The notes under the pieces were generated by a model. That model worked only from the letters and a program-made list of their open reading frames with translations. It did no database searches and was not told the DNA's origin. Below, in pieces: positions 49,752-59,046 of a stretch of 64,000 nucleotides of DNA. Numbering within the stretch: position 1 is the first letter of the stretch; every line of letters starts with the position of its first letter. A program made the translations under genes and the position numbers. The stretch is from an uncultured archaeon (GTDB lineage Archaea > Halobacteriota > Methanosarcinia > Methanosarcinales > Methanoperedenaceae): NCBI GenBank assembly GCA_902386255.1, contig CABMII010000161.1, positions 20,097-84,096 on the forward strand, given 5' to 3'.

Positions 49752-52391
49752 ATGATCGGAAATAAAGTGGGCGGAGGGCGTGCCCTCAGAATAGTGGTTG
49801 GAATAACGGCGCTGGTGTTATTGCTGTCAGGAGGCGCAGGTGCGCTCTCGAACTCAGGTGGCGGAAGCTGGCAGTATTACAGGGAGATAACAATCAGCAA
49901 CTCAGGCGGCGCGCTGAGCGATTATCAGGTGTTTGTGAATCTCAGCGGCGCAGATTTCCCGACAAATGCGAACGCAAGCGGGGCTGATATAAGGTTCACG
50001 GATGCGAGCGGGAATGAGCTGAGTTACTGGATTGAGGGGTGGGATTATGATAATAGAAGCGCTAAAGTGTGGGTTAATGTTACGAGCGTGCCGGCGGGCG
50101 CGAGTGCGATGATAAGGATGTGGTATGGGAATCCGAGCGCGACGAGTTCGAGCAACGGAAATGCAACTTTTGAGTTTTTTGATGATTTCAATGATTTATC
50201 TAAATGGACAGTCGGTTCAGGCACTTGGTCGATAGTCAATGGGGAAGCCAAACATTCAGCAGGATCTGGAGGGTGGGATAATATCCAAAGAACTGAATCC
50301 ATAAATAATGGAATTTTAGAAACTAGATTTAGATTGATTAATAGTTCTACTTTGCATCATGAACTCGGCCTTTTTGTTAGAGGAACAAGCGTTTGGGATA
50401 CGACAATGATTCAGTGTATTATTCGCATAGAAGACGGAAACATATGGTATGATGACTATAATGTTATTTCAGAAACAATATCAGTAAATACTTCTTATGA
50501 CAAGTATTATCGTGAAATTTTTATTTTAAATAATGCTAATGTATCTGTTATATGGGATCGTCTTGGAAATTTCACTCATACTACAACTCACACAACACAA
50601 ACATTAATAGGATTTAGAGCTGCAAACTCTGAAAGTTACATTGATTGGATTTTTCTCCGCAAATACGCCTCCCAGGAGCCCTCGGTCAGCGTGGGTGCCG
50701 AGCAGAGTGCATCGCCTCTCTTGCAAAAAATATGGCAAACCAACCTCTCATCGACAAACCTTCTCTGGCCTGCTGTGGGAGACCTGAACGGCGATGGCAT
50801 CAAGGATGTAATAACAGGTACAAATACGAGGATATATGCGCTGAACGGTGCAAACGGGCAGACGATCTGGACGTATGATTTTGGCTCTATATGGGGACTT
50901 ACGTGGCCCACCGTAAAAGATGTGGATGGGGATGGCAAGATTGAGGTAATGGTAGGATTAGCTGAGACAAGTTCAAGGACATCACCTGGAAAGGTAATTG
51001 TCCTGAATAATCAGGGACAGGTCAAATGGATGTACAACCTTTCTGTACCACCCCAAGAAATCGCAGCCGATGATATCGATGGCGACGGAAAGACTGAGGT
51101 AATTTTTGGATTGGGCGCGCCCGGTCCTTACGGTAGCGTACCGGGTTATGTTTATGTTGTGAATGGTACCAATGGTTCTTTCCTCTGGAGCTTTGCGGGA
51201 CACAATGGTCATCAGATGAGCAGGGTAATGACTGGTGACCTGAATGGGGATGGCATAAAGGAGATTATAGCAGGAGATTGGGGCTGGGAATCCCCTGGGT
51301 CTTATGTATATGCGATAAACGGTGTTACACATAATACTATCTGGAGCTATTGGGCGGATACCGATGTTTTTCCGATAACAGTAGAGGATATGAACAACGA
51401 TAATAAACCTGACTTAATATTTTCCCACAATACTGGAACTTCAACAATTTCGGTAATCAATGGTGCTGATGGAACCAGAATGTGGGGATACAGTCAATCG
51501 GGCTATGCGTTCTGGTCAGTAGCTGGTGATATCAATGGGGCTGGGAAAAAAGAAGTAATTTCAAGACATTCTACTCCTTCTAATGCAGTCCTTCGCATAT
51601 TCAACGGAACCACAGGTTCTATACTATGGAGCTACACATCATCAGATAACGAATACGGATACCCATCGATCAGTGATGTTAACAGTGATGGAGTAAACGA
51701 AGTAATTGCAGCTTTCTATAACCTGACAGTCTTTAGAGGTTCAGATGGCAGCATCCTGCAAGAAATTCCTTTAAGCGCAGCAGGAAAAACAACGCTTTCA
51801 GAAGACTTGAATGGCGATGGAAATAAAGAAGTTGTAGCTATTGATACCAGTGGTAATGTTTATCTCTTCGCAAAGTCTGCTCTGGCAGATATAACCCCAC
51901 CTGCCAGCATCACCAGTCTTCATAACATCACTTATGCTCCTAACCATATAAACTGGACATGGACTGACCCTTCAAATTCTGATTTCTCAAAAGCAATGAT
52001 TTATCTTGACGGAAGCTTCCAGACCAACGTCACAAAAGGAGTGCAGTACTACAATGCAACAGGCTTAACCGCAGGCAGTACGCATACCATAGCCACAAGA
52101 ACAGTGGATACAAGCGGAAACATCAACCTTACTAGGGTAAACCACACAGCAACGACTCTTTATTTGGGAGGTGGTGGTGGATTGACTGGCGACGTGAACA
52201 GGAACGGCATTCGTGACACAGGTGATGCAACCTTAATCCTCAGGAACATCGTTGATTTACCCATCCCCTCCGAATCCCTGCCCATACTGCCAATAGGCGA
52301 CATGAACTGCAACGGTATAATAGACACAGGCGACGCAACGCTTATATTGAGAGATGTAGTCAGCTTGGACATATCCAGGTGCTGGGAGTGA
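49752..52391 (+). CDS. Secreted dockerin protein with DUF2341 and FG-GAP repeats
   Basis: An exported protein of 879 residues. Residues 11-32 form a signal peptide (GRALRIVVGITALVLLLSGG). A DUF2341 domain follows (WQYYREITIS...IRMWYGNPSA, to about 135), then a lectin/LamG-like beta domain to about 310. Next come five or more FG-GAP/VCBS-like repeats with Ca-binding GDLNGDGIKDV and DVDGDGKIEV motifs (about 340-700). A fibronectin-like segment (ITSLHNITYAPNHINWTW) and a type I dockerin (812-879, two GDATLILR repeats) complete it. It probably binds surface polysaccharide or a cohesin-bearing scaffold. Confidence 0.85.
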   Translation: MIGNKVGGGRALRIVVGITALVLLLSGGAGALSNSGGGSWQYYREITISNSGGALSDYQVFVNLSGADFPTNANASGADIRFTDASGNELSYWIEGWDYDNRSAKVWVNVTSVPAGASAMIRMWYGNPSATSSSNGNATFEFFDDFNDLSKWTVGSGTWSIVNGEAKHSAGSGGWDNIQRTESINNGILETRFRLINSSTLHHELGLFVRGTSVWDTTMIQCIIRIEDGNIWYDDYNVISETISVNTSYDKYYREIFILNNANVSVIWDRLGNFTHTTTHTTQTLIGFRAANSESYIDWIFLRKYASQEPSVSVGAEQSASPLLQKIWQTNLSSTNLLWPAVGDLNGDGIKDVITGTNTRIYALNGANGQTIWTYDFGSIWGLTWPTVKDVDGDGKIEVMVGLAETSSRTSPGKVIVLNNQGQVKWMYNLSVPPQEIAADDIDGDGKTEVIFGLGAPGPYGSVPGYVYVVNGTNGSFLWSFAGHNGHQMSRVMTGDLNGDGIKEIIAGDWGWESPGSYVYAINGVTHNTIWSYWADTDVFPITVEDMNNDNKPDLIFSHNTGTSTISVINGADGTRMWGYSQSGYAFWSVAGDINGAGKKEVISRHSTPSNAVLRIFNGTTGSILWSYTSSDNEYGYPSISDVNSDGVNEVIAAFYNLTVFRGSDGSILQEIPLSAAGKTTLSEDLNGDGNKEVVAIDTSGNVYLFAKSALADITPPASITSLHNITYAPNHINWTWTDPSNSDFSKAMIYLDGSFQTNVTKGVQYYNATGLTAGSTHTIATRTVDTSGNINLTRVNHTATTLYLGGGGGLTGDVNRNGIRDTGDATLILRNIVDLPIPSESLPILPIGDMNCNGIIDTGDATLILRDVVSLDISRCWE

Positions 52392-52415
52392 TTTTTTTCG
52401 CTATTTTTAAATAGC
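52392..52415 (+). terminator. T-run and hairpin after the first dockerin gene
   Basis: Seven T residues (52392-52398) directly after the stop are followed by GCTATTT-TT-AAATAGC (52400-52415). A poly-T stretch is enough for archaeal termination. Confidence 0.45.
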
Positions 52416-52503
52416 ATCAATTCTTACAAAATGACATAATACTGTGGTATTGCGTAAAGATGCATCAGAGCAGGCATCATGAATAGGTAGGCAGGTGATA
52501 AAA

Positions 52504-55050
52504 ATGGTCTCGTATAAACTTTGTAGAGGGCGTGCCCTCAGAATATTGGTTGGAATAACGACGCTGGTGTTATTGCTAGCGGGCGGGGTGGGGGCGGTTG
52601 CGCTTATTGTGAACGACACGGCCGTAGCGCACCCTACAATGGGTAGCGGTACAGTTACTGCGAAATTTACAATAAACGCTGACAAAGGCCACAATCCCGG
52701 CGGCAACTTCTGGGCAAATCCAGGCGGAAATGGTTCCAGTCGGTCAGGCTACACGCTTGGTAGCAGCATCAGTTCCTGCACCGCGATTTCCTCACCCGGC
52801 GAATACATACTTACCCAAAACATAATGAATAGCAGCAGCAACACTTGCATCAGAATCGATTCAAGCAACGTTGTTTTTGATGGCGGTGGCTATACGATTG
52901 ATGGCGTAGATAGCCCTAACACGTACGGTGTGTATGTTTATAATGCAACATCAACCCTTACAAATGTCACTGTAAAAAATCTAAAAGTAAAAGATTGGTT
53001 TTTTGGCATCTCCTACTATAACACAACAGATGGAAGCATATCGAACAACACTGCCAATTCTAACATTGTAGGAATCTCTCTTTATTACTCGGGCAACACG
53101 ATATTGACAAACAACATCATGGCCAATAATACCTATAATTTTGACATATTTGGCTGGAAGGACTCCAATTTTGATAACAGTATCGACATAAGCAATATAG
53201 TTGACGGCAAACCAGTTTTCTATATAAAAAATGCAAAAAATACTGTTTATGATAGCTCAAGCAACGCAGGCACTTTTTTGTGCATTTGGTGCAACAATAT
53301 AACAGTTAAAAATCTGACCCTGACCCAAAATGGTTGGGGTGTTTTTTTCTGGGAAACAAACAGCTCGAAAATTGAAAATATAAATGCCAACTCGGATATG
53401 GATGGAGTCTATCTCATTTTTTCCAGCGGCAACACCTTGACAAACAACAGTGTAAACTCAAATGTGAACGGGATATCCTTCTATTATTCCAGCAACAATA
53501 CTCTGAATGAAAGCACCTCGAATTCGAACTACTATATCGGGATCGGCATCATCTCAGCCAGCAACAACACCTTGACAAACAATAGAGCAAATTCGAACGG
53601 CAATCATGGCATTGCACTCTTCAATTCCAGCAACAACACTTTAACCAGAAACGCTCTATCACTCAACACTTATCAAGGGATTTTAATTTATAATGCGAGC
53701 AACTATAATCAAGTTCTAAATAACACTGCTATGTTCAATGGCCAGGACGGCATTAATCCTCAATATTCATCGCATAACATTATCCTGAATAATAATGCTT
53801 CCTTTAATGGGTATAATGGCATCGAAAGCACTGAGTCAGATTACAGCCTGATAAATAGTAATATTCTGACCTTCAATAACTTCAGTGGAATGCAGATAAA
53901 TGAGGGAAATGGAAACAACATATCAAACAACACTGCTAACTCCAACAGCGGTGATGGAATCCAGCTCTGGAGTTCCATTAGCAATAACATCTCAGTAAAC
54001 AACTTAGCTTCAAATCATAATAATGGTATATTTTTATATAATTCCTCATCAAATATTTTGATAGATAATTCAGCTTTTGACAATAATAACTCTGGAGTTA
54101 CTTTACATGATTCAAAAAATAATACCATTTCAAATAATAATCTCTCTTCAAATTGGAACCACGGATTACAATTATGGGTTAACTCAAATTTTAATACCAT
54201 ATTAAATAACACTTTCGTTTCGAATCGTTATCAAGGTATATATTTGTACAATTCGTCTTCAAATATCCTCACGAATAATACAGCCATCCATAATAACGAA
54301 TCTGGTATTTCATTATGGACATCAAATAATAACAATATTTCAAATAATAATCTCACATCAAACCGTTATCACGGAATACAACTTTTGTATAACTCATCAT
54401 CAAATAAACTCATAAGTAATTCGGTTTCCAAAAATAACGATTCAGGAATCTATCTTGAAAGCTCCACTCAAAATGACATACTTAGCAATGTTATACAGAA
54501 TAATTCTTATGGCATTGTTATCAAAAACTCTATAAATAATACAGTTTTAGAGAATCTAATCAAGTTCAATACATACTGGTCATTTGATTTGCATAGCAGC
54601 GCATACAATAAAATATATCACAACAATATAATAAATGGTACCACAATAAGTCCACAGGCTAGCGACGACACAAGCTTTAATTTTTGGGACTCTGGATATC
54701 CCTCTGGCGGCAACTACTGGAGCGACTATAACGGCACAGATGCTGACAACGACGGCATCGGCGACACACCCTACAACATCAGCGGCGGCGCAGGGGCGCA
54801 GGACAGGTATCCGTTCACGAAGATGAACGGGTGGCTGGGATTGAGAGGCGACGTTAACAAAAACGGCGTTCGCGATACAGGAGATGCAACCTTAATCCTC
54901 AGATACATTGTCGAACTACCAATCCCCTCCGAATCCCTGCCCATACTGCCAATAGGCGACATGAACTGCAACGGTATTATAGACACAGGCGATGCGACCT
55001 TAATACTGAGAGATGTAGTCAGCTTGGACATACCCAGGTGCTGGGAGTGA
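52504..55050 (+). CDS. Secreted dockerin protein with long beta-helix
   Basis: An exported protein of 848 residues. The signal peptide (GRALRILVGITTLVLLLAGG) is nearly the same as in the preceding gene. After a short Gly/Ser-rich stretch comes a NosD-like right-handed beta-helix (about 85-740) of many 22-24 residue rungs with NNNLSSN, SSSNILTNN and similar ladders. A GNYWSDYNGTDADNDGIGD Ca-binding segment and a type I dockerin (783-848) follow. The ATG at 52504 is preferred because GGTGAT precedes it. Middle rungs are unusually AT- and Asn/Ser-rich, typical of tandem rung expansion. Confidence 0.84.
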   Translation: MVSYKLCRGRALRILVGITTLVLLLAGGVGAVALIVNDTAVAHPTMGSGTVTAKFTINADKGHNPGGNFWANPGGNGSSRSGYTLGSSISSCTAISSPGEYILTQNIMNSSSNTCIRIDSSNVVFDGGGYTIDGVDSPNTYGVYVYNATSTLTNVTVKNLKVKDWFFGISYYNTTDGSISNNTANSNIVGISLYYSGNTILTNNIMANNTYNFDIFGWKDSNFDNSIDISNIVDGKPVFYIKNAKNTVYDSSSNAGTFLCIWCNNITVKNLTLTQNGWGVFFWETNSSKIENINANSDMDGVYLIFSSGNTLTNNSVNSNVNGISFYYSSNNTLNESTSNSNYYIGIGIISASNNTLTNNRANSNGNHGIALFNSSNNTLTRNALSLNTYQGILIYNASNYNQVLNNTAMFNGQDGINPQYSSHNIILNNNASFNGYNGIESTESDYSLINSNILTFNNFSGMQINEGNGNNISNNTANSNSGDGIQLWSSISNNISVNNLASNHNNGIFLYNSSSNILIDNSAFDNNNSGVTLHDSKNNTISNNNLSSNWNHGLQLWVNSNFNTILNNTFVSNRYQGIYLYNSSSNILTNNTAIHNNESGISLWTSNNNNISNNNLTSNRYHGIQLLYNSSSNKLISNSVSKNNDSGIYLESSTQNDILSNVIQNNSYGIVIKNSINNTVLENLIKFNTYWSFDLHSSAYNKIYHNNIINGTTISPQASDDTSFNFWDSGYPSGGNYWSDYNGTDADNDGIGDTPYNISGGAGAQDRYPFTKMNGWLGLRGDVNKNGVRDTGDATLILRYIVELPIPSESLPILPIGDMNCNGIIDTGDATLILRDVVSLDIPRCWE

Positions 55051-55151
55051 ATACAGCAGTGCTGTTTGAAACACGAAATACGCATGCAAACTCCTTTCAG
55101 ACTATCAGAGCTATTAAGTAATCTGTGGACAATAAATCATAGGGATTGATT

Positions 55152-55973
55152 ATGCTATTATCCGAACTGGAACGTTTTATCGAAGAAGACATCGGCTATA
55201 ACGATGTTTCATGCAATATAATTCCGGATTGCAATGTGCATGCTGAGGTGATTGCAAAGGAATTCGGTATTGTGGCCGGGCTTTCCGAAGCGACACAGGT
55301 TTTTGAATATTTTGATATTTTCGCAGCAACCGATTTCACAGACGGCGACATTATAAAAGAAAATGACATCGTCTTCGCACTGGAAGGAAGAGCAAGGTCT
55401 ATCCTCAAAGCGGAAAGGCTGGCATTGAATTTCCTTGGGAGGATGAGCGGGATTGCCACCCTGACCCGGCAATACGTTGAAAGGGCGGACGGGCCGAGAA
55501 TCGCGGGCACCAGGAAAACCACGCCCGGATTTCGGAAATTTGAAAAAAAAGCAATAATAGCAGGCGGAGGCGACCCTCACAGGTTCAACCTCTCTGATGC
55601 CGTAATGATTAAAGATAACCATATTGCAGTGCTGGGGCTTGAAAAAGCAGTGTACGCTGCAAAAAAAACAGCAAGCTTTACCCAGAAGATAGAAGTCGAG
55701 GTCGAAAATTCGGATTCTGCCATACAGGCTGCAGAACTGGGGGTGGATATAATCATGTTCGATAATATGCCTCCCGATGAAATAGGGAAAGCTATCAAAA
55801 TACTAAAGGAAAAAAACCTGAGGGATGCCGTATTTCTTGAAGCGTCAGGCAACATATCACTTGAGAATATCGCCAAGTATTCAAAAACGGGCGTGGATGT
55901 TATTTCGGTTGGCGCGCTGACGCACTCATCAAACTGGCTTGATTTAAGCCTCAGGATTGTATCAAAGGATTGA
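55152..55973 (+). CDS. nadC: Nicotinate-nucleotide pyrophosphorylase (carboxylating)
   Basis: It converts quinolinate and PRPP to nicotinate mononucleotide. The 273 residues are the usual length. Motifs are LERFIEEDIGYNDVS at the start, LNFLGRMSGIAT near 95, ARIAGTRKTTPGFRKFEKKAI-like block (PRIAGTRKTTPGFRKFEK) near 115-135, HRFNLSDAVMIKDNHI near 148-163, and EASGNISLENIAKYSKTGVDVISVG near 234. AGGGA lies 6 bases before the ATG at 55152; a TTG at 55146 is rejected. It should act downstream of NadX. Confidence 0.95.
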   Translation: MLLSELERFIEEDIGYNDVSCNIIPDCNVHAEVIAKEFGIVAGLSEATQVFEYFDIFAATDFTDGDIIKENDIVFALEGRARSILKAERLALNFLGRMSGIATLTRQYVERADGPRIAGTRKTTPGFRKFEKKAIIAGGGDPHRFNLSDAVMIKDNHIAVLGLEKAVYAAKKTASFTQKIEVEVENSDSAIQAAELGVDIIMFDNMPPDEIGKAIKILKEKNLRDAVFLEASGNISLENIAKYSKTGVDVISVGALTHSSNWLDLSLRIVSKD

Positions 55974-55989
55974 AGCGCCAATCAGAAAG

Positions 55990-55999
55990 GATAAAATAC
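55990..55999 (+). promoter_or_regulatory. TATA box of tRNA-Pro
   Basis: GATAAAATAC lies about 32 bases before the mature 5' end, the usual spacing. Confidence 0.45.
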
Positions 56000-56026
56000 T
56001 GAGAAGGTATCTTAGGCTTACTCTAC

Positions 56027-56101
56027 GGGGTCGTAGGGTAGCCTGGTCCATCCTTCATGCTTGGGGTGCATGAGACCTGAGTTCAAATCTCAGCGACCCC
56101 A
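56027..56101 (+). tRNA. tRNA-Pro (GGG)
   Basis: A 75-base cloverleaf. The acceptor stem GGGGTCG pairs with CGACCCC, the discriminator is A, and the T-arm CTGAG-TTCAAAT-CTCAG is perfect. The anticodon arm CATGC-TTGGGGT-GCATG gives anticodon GGG. No intron or encoded CCA is present. Confidence 0.93.
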
Positions 56102-56221
56102 TTTGAATTCAAAATACCATATGCTGCACTGAAATGAAAATCTTTATCCGAAAATAGTGTATTAAAGCAAAACTTGCCTCAAAGATAACTGGTTTATTTA
56201 CAAAGTATAAAAGTGATACCA

Positions 56222-56470
56222 ATGACAACTGTTGAACTTTATTATTCGGACACCTGCTCAAATTGCCATACGCTCAGGGCTCTTTTAATTGAGACGATTC
56301 CCAAAACCATGAAATTCAAGGAAATCAACATATCCTATCCTGAAGGGCAGCGCCGCGCCTCTGAACTGGGTATAATGTCTGTTCCCACCGTGGCGATTGA
56401 TGGAGAAGTTGTGTTTGTGGGAAGGGTATCAAGGGAAGAGATTTTAAGAGAGATAAGTTTAAGGAAATAG
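56222..56470 (+). CDS. Small thioredoxin/glutaredoxin-like protein
   Basis: A thioredoxin-fold protein of 82 residues, like the archaeal MjTRX group. The redox pair is C12-x2-C15 in YSDTCSNCHTL, and the cis-proline motif is SVPTVAIDG near 56. I start at the ATG at 56222; the GTG at 56213 forms part of the ribosome-binding site. It probably reduces protein disulphides in the cytoplasm. A thioredoxin reductase partner is not in the window. Confidence 0.86.
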   Translation: MTTVELYYSDTCSNCHTLRALLIETIPKTMKFKEINISYPEGQRRASELGIMSVPTVAIDGEVVFVGRVSREEILREISLRK

Positions 56471-56488
56471 ATTTTTATTTCCTTTTTT
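56461..56488 (+). terminator. Hairpin and T-run terminator
   Basis: AAGGAAAT (56461-56468) pairs with ATTTCCTT (56477-56484), followed by four more T residues. The left arm includes the stop codon of the thioredoxin gene. Confidence 0.5.
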
Positions 56489-56502
56489 AAGAGGTATTGA
56501 AT

Positions 56503-57501
56503 TTGTGGTTTGACCCGAAAAAATTAACGAAAAAAAAGGTCATCCTGATTCTTATCTTTATTATTGAAATAGCTGTCGCCTACGGTTTATGGAACATGTA
56601 CACTGCTCCAGGAACTGCGGTGAATGCTACTTCTGTCGCGAACGCACCTTCAAAGTACGTATTCAAACCGAGCGTGAGCATCGGGTGCAGCAGGGTTGTC
56701 TGGAAGGATATGGGAGTCCACCTGGCGGCCTCTACAAGTTTTCGTACTGCGAAATTCGAGTGGTCAATCACTAATAAAACCGTAGGTACGGAGAGGAATC
56801 TTGTTTATACTTTTGCGCCCAGTGATAATACGATTGTCGTAAAAGCAGTATCTGGCAATGATTCCCTGCAGGATGAAGCCAGGATTATTGTCGTGAACTC
56901 AACCGAGGGCATTCTGGCCGAAGCCGTAACCGGGAGCATGAGCAACGAACGCGTTTTCATGACAAAATTCAATGATGCAACTTATTACATAGATGGTGTT
57001 TCAGTTACTCTGGATGGGAAAGAAATGGGTACAATTCCGGAATGCAGGAAAATGACAGTTTCCGGTCTTGCTGCCGGCGCTCATACCTGGAAAGCGGCTT
57101 TTCATGGAAAGGATATCGGAAGCGGGAGTTTCAATCTTGAAACTGTGACGAGGATCAAGATAACAAGGATTGATATCGCAGGAAGCTATCGCGCCGGGGA
57201 TACCGTAAATGCAAGGATATACCTCCTGAATACGGGAACTGTTCCTGTAAAACAGTTTTCCATAAAGACGCTTGCTGTGAACCACAAATTTGAATGGATG
57301 GGTGACATTTCGAAAAAAGAGTTTACAAGCGACTTTGATTATGAGCTAAAACAGGGGAATTCTGTTGAGATTCCCGTGAGTGTAACGATTCCTGAGAAAG
57401 TGAGCGGGATAAGACCGGCAGGAGATTATTCGATTACGATTCAGCTTATTGTCAATAATAACGTGCAGGAGACGCAAACTGTGAAAACTGTGGTTGTTTG
57501 A
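56503..57501 (+). CDS. Membrane-anchored extracellular protein with Ig-like domains
   Basis: A protein of about 332 residues with one N-terminal membrane span (VILILIFIIEIAVAYGLW) and an outside part made of beta-rich domains. The central portion has a PKD-like segment (FKPSVSIGCSRVVWKDMG... FEWSITNK), and the last 100 residues resemble a CARDB domain (YRAGDTVNARIYLLNTGTVPVKQ). I place the start at TTG 56503 because GAGGT is 7 bases upstream; TTG 56497 directly abuts that site. Function unknown; an adhesion or protein-binding role is plausible. Confidence 0.68.
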   Translation: MWFDPKKLTKKKVILILIFIIEIAVAYGLWNMYTAPGTAVNATSVANAPSKYVFKPSVSIGCSRVVWKDMGVHLAASTSFRTAKFEWSITNKTVGTERNLVYTFAPSDNTIVVKAVSGNDSLQDEARIIVVNSTEGILAEAVTGSMSNERVFMTKFNDATYYIDGVSVTLDGKEMGTIPECRKMTVSGLAAGAHTWKAAFHGKDIGSGSFNLETVTRIKITRIDIAGSYRAGDTVNARIYLLNTGTVPVKQFSIKTLAVNHKFEWMGDISKKEFTSDFDYELKQGNSVEIPVSVTIPEKVSGIRPAGDYSITIQLIVNNNVQETQTVKTVVV

Positions 57502-57508
57502 TCAATAA

Positions 57509-57919
57509 TTATGGCAAAAGCTTGAATCCCACTCTTTCAAAATCATCGTCAAATGAAAAAACCTTCTCTATTCCACGTTTCTTCATTATAGCAAAACTTG
57601 TGCAATCTGTAAAACTTAGTTTTTTATCTTCGTAGGTTTTAAAAAGTTCCCATGCAGGCTCAAATAATTCTCGTCCCACATCGACCTTCTCAATTACTTT
57701 TGATGAAAGGATATCCTGTCCCCAATAAACGGCTTCCTTGTGTCCCATAGCGTAGCGTATTCTTGTCAGAGTCTCATCTATTATATAATCTGAAGTAATG
57801 ATTTTCTTTATCCTTACTTTTCCATTCTTAATTTCTTCAAGAAAGCTGGCCGCAGCGAGATGATTATTATCCTTTTCATTTACAAGCGCAAGAAAAGCCG
57901 ATGTATCGACGAAAAGCAT
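57509..57919 (-). CDS. vapC: VapC-type PIN-domain toxin
   Basis: A 136-residue PIN-domain ribonuclease. Acidic residues are D5 in FVDTSAFLALV, the Glu in DYIIDETLTRIRY near residue 49, the Asp in LSFTDCTSFAIM near 104 and that in SFDDDF near 122. The gene is 2 bases downstream of a ribbon-helix-helix antitoxin gene, so it is an intact pair. A distinct subfamily from the PIN protein at 34602. Confidence 0.9.
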   Translation of the reverse strand: MLFVDTSAFLALVNEKDNNHLAAASFLEEIKNGKVRIKKIITSDYIIDETLTRIRYAMGHKEAVYWGQDILSSKVIEKVDVGRELFEPAWELFKTYEDKKLSFTDCTSFAIMKKRGIEKVFSFDDDFERVGFKLLP

Positions 57920-57921
57920 GT

Positions 57922-58155
57922 TCAGTCCTCGTTGTAGATTTCATCATGCTTTTCTGATAAGTCCTTTGATGCCCGGAAAGTATGCATCCTGAAAAAAGGG
58001 TCTTTTTTATCAAACCCTGATTTATCTCTAACCCATTCCGATACAGCTTCCCTTATCGCTTCTTTTATGGAAATACCTTTCTTTTCCGCGGTTTTTTTTA
58101 ACTCGGAATATATATGCATGTCAAGTTCGCTCTGGATGTATTTTACTTCGGACAT
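57922..58155 (-). CDS. vapB: VapB-type antitoxin, ribbon-helix-helix
   Basis: A 77-residue protein. The first part fits a CopG-type ribbon-helix-helix: a strand VKYIQSELD then helices MHIYSELKKTAEKKG and SIKEAIREAVSEWV. The C-terminus (FRMHTFRASKDLSEKHDEIYNED) would bind the toxin. It neutralises the VapC encoded immediately downstream and presumably represses their shared promoter. Confidence 0.86.
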   Translation of the reverse strand: MSEVKYIQSELDMHIYSELKKTAEKKGISIKEAIREAVSEWVRDKSGFDKKDPFFRMHTFRASKDLSEKHDEIYNED

Positions 58156-58221
58156 TTGATATCAACATTTAAAGATGGCATTTAGACATTAAATAGGTAT
58201 CGTTTACATAGATTAATCTTG

Positions 58222-58256
58222 CCATGCTTTGCGTTCTTTGCGCCTTTTGCGGTGAT
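58222..58256. repeat. Dispersed non-coding repeat (CGCAAAG type)
   Basis: GCCATGCTTTGCGTTCTTTG and the following TGCGCCTTTTGCGGTG read, on the other strand, like the intergenic repeat at 30199-30236. Between vapB and the CooC-like gene. Confidence 0.4.
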
Positions 58257-58264
58257 TTTTTTAA

Positions 58265-59014
58265 CTACAACCCCATTCTCTTCGCAACCTCTACGACCCC
58301 CAGGAACGCCGCCGAATCCTCTGGCAATTCCGAAAGCGGTCTCCCCTCAAGATCAAATCCAGCAAGCATCTCATCAAAAGGCACAACTCCCACAAGGTCC
58401 ATCTTCAACTCCCTCGCATATTCCTCAATTCTTGCTCGGTTATCGGGTGTGACCTTGTTCGCTATCACATGCATCTTCTTTATATTCAAATTCAGCGACT
58501 TTGCCAATTCCCGTATCCGCTCTGCCGTCTGCAGGCCCCGGCGCGACCCGTCCGTGACCACGAGCAGTTCATCCACATCGCGGATTATACGTCGCGACAG
58601 GTGCTCAAGCCCGGCCGCGGTGTCGATTATCGTCAGGTCATAGTTCTTAAGAATCCTGTCCATAATCCCGCGAAGGAGGTTATTTGCAAAGCAGTAGCAT
58701 CCCGCCCCCTCAGGCCGCCCCATCACCAGCAGGTCATAATGCGGCATCTCTGTGAGAACCTCGTAGACCTTTGATTCAAGCACCCTCTCCTTATTGGTAT
58801 CAGGAGCCATCTTATCACGCTCTGCCAGCATGAACTCCCGCATGTCTCCGATTGTCTTTTCGACCCTGACACCAAGCACATCGGGGAGGTTGGAATCCGG
58901 GTCTGCATCGATGGCAAGTAGCGTTTTTTTGCCTGATGACAGGTATTTTATCAGCATCCCGGCTACTGCTGTTTTTCCTGTTCCCCCCTTGCCTGTTATT
59001 GCGATTACTTTCAT
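58265..59014 (-). CDS. cooC: CooC-type nickel-insertion ATPase
   Basis: A MinD/CooC-family P-loop ATPase of 249 residues. The deviant Walker A is GKGGTGKT (residues 8-15), and the CooC signature C106-x-C108 in GAGCYCFANNLLR is present. These proteins load nickel into carbon monoxide dehydrogenase. I start at the ATG at 59014 (GGAGA upstream) rather than 59095. No cdh gene is nearby, so it serves a distant CODH/ACS locus, or a related Ni enzyme such as coenzyme M reductase; the latter is speculation. Confidence 0.86.
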   Translation of the reverse strand: MKVIAITGKGGTGKTAVAGMLIKYLSSGKKTLLAIDADPDSNLPDVLGVRVEKTIGDMREFMLAERDKMAPDTNKERVLESKVYEVLTEMPHYDLLVMGRPEGAGCYCFANNLLRGIMDRILKNYDLTIIDTAAGLEHLSRRIIRDVDELLVVTDGSRRGLQTAERIRELAKSLNLNIKKMHVIANKVTPDNRARIEEYARELKMDLVGVVPFDEMLAGFDLEGRPLSELPEDSAAFLGVVEVAKRMGL

Positions 59015-59046
59015 GAGTTTGTCTCCATTGTAGTATATATTTATTT

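Noticed and set aside
53000..54650. Apparent tandem DNA repeats in the second dockerin gene
   Set aside because: They reflect the Asn/Ser-rich protein rungs of a beta-helix; the DNA is not a separate repeat element.
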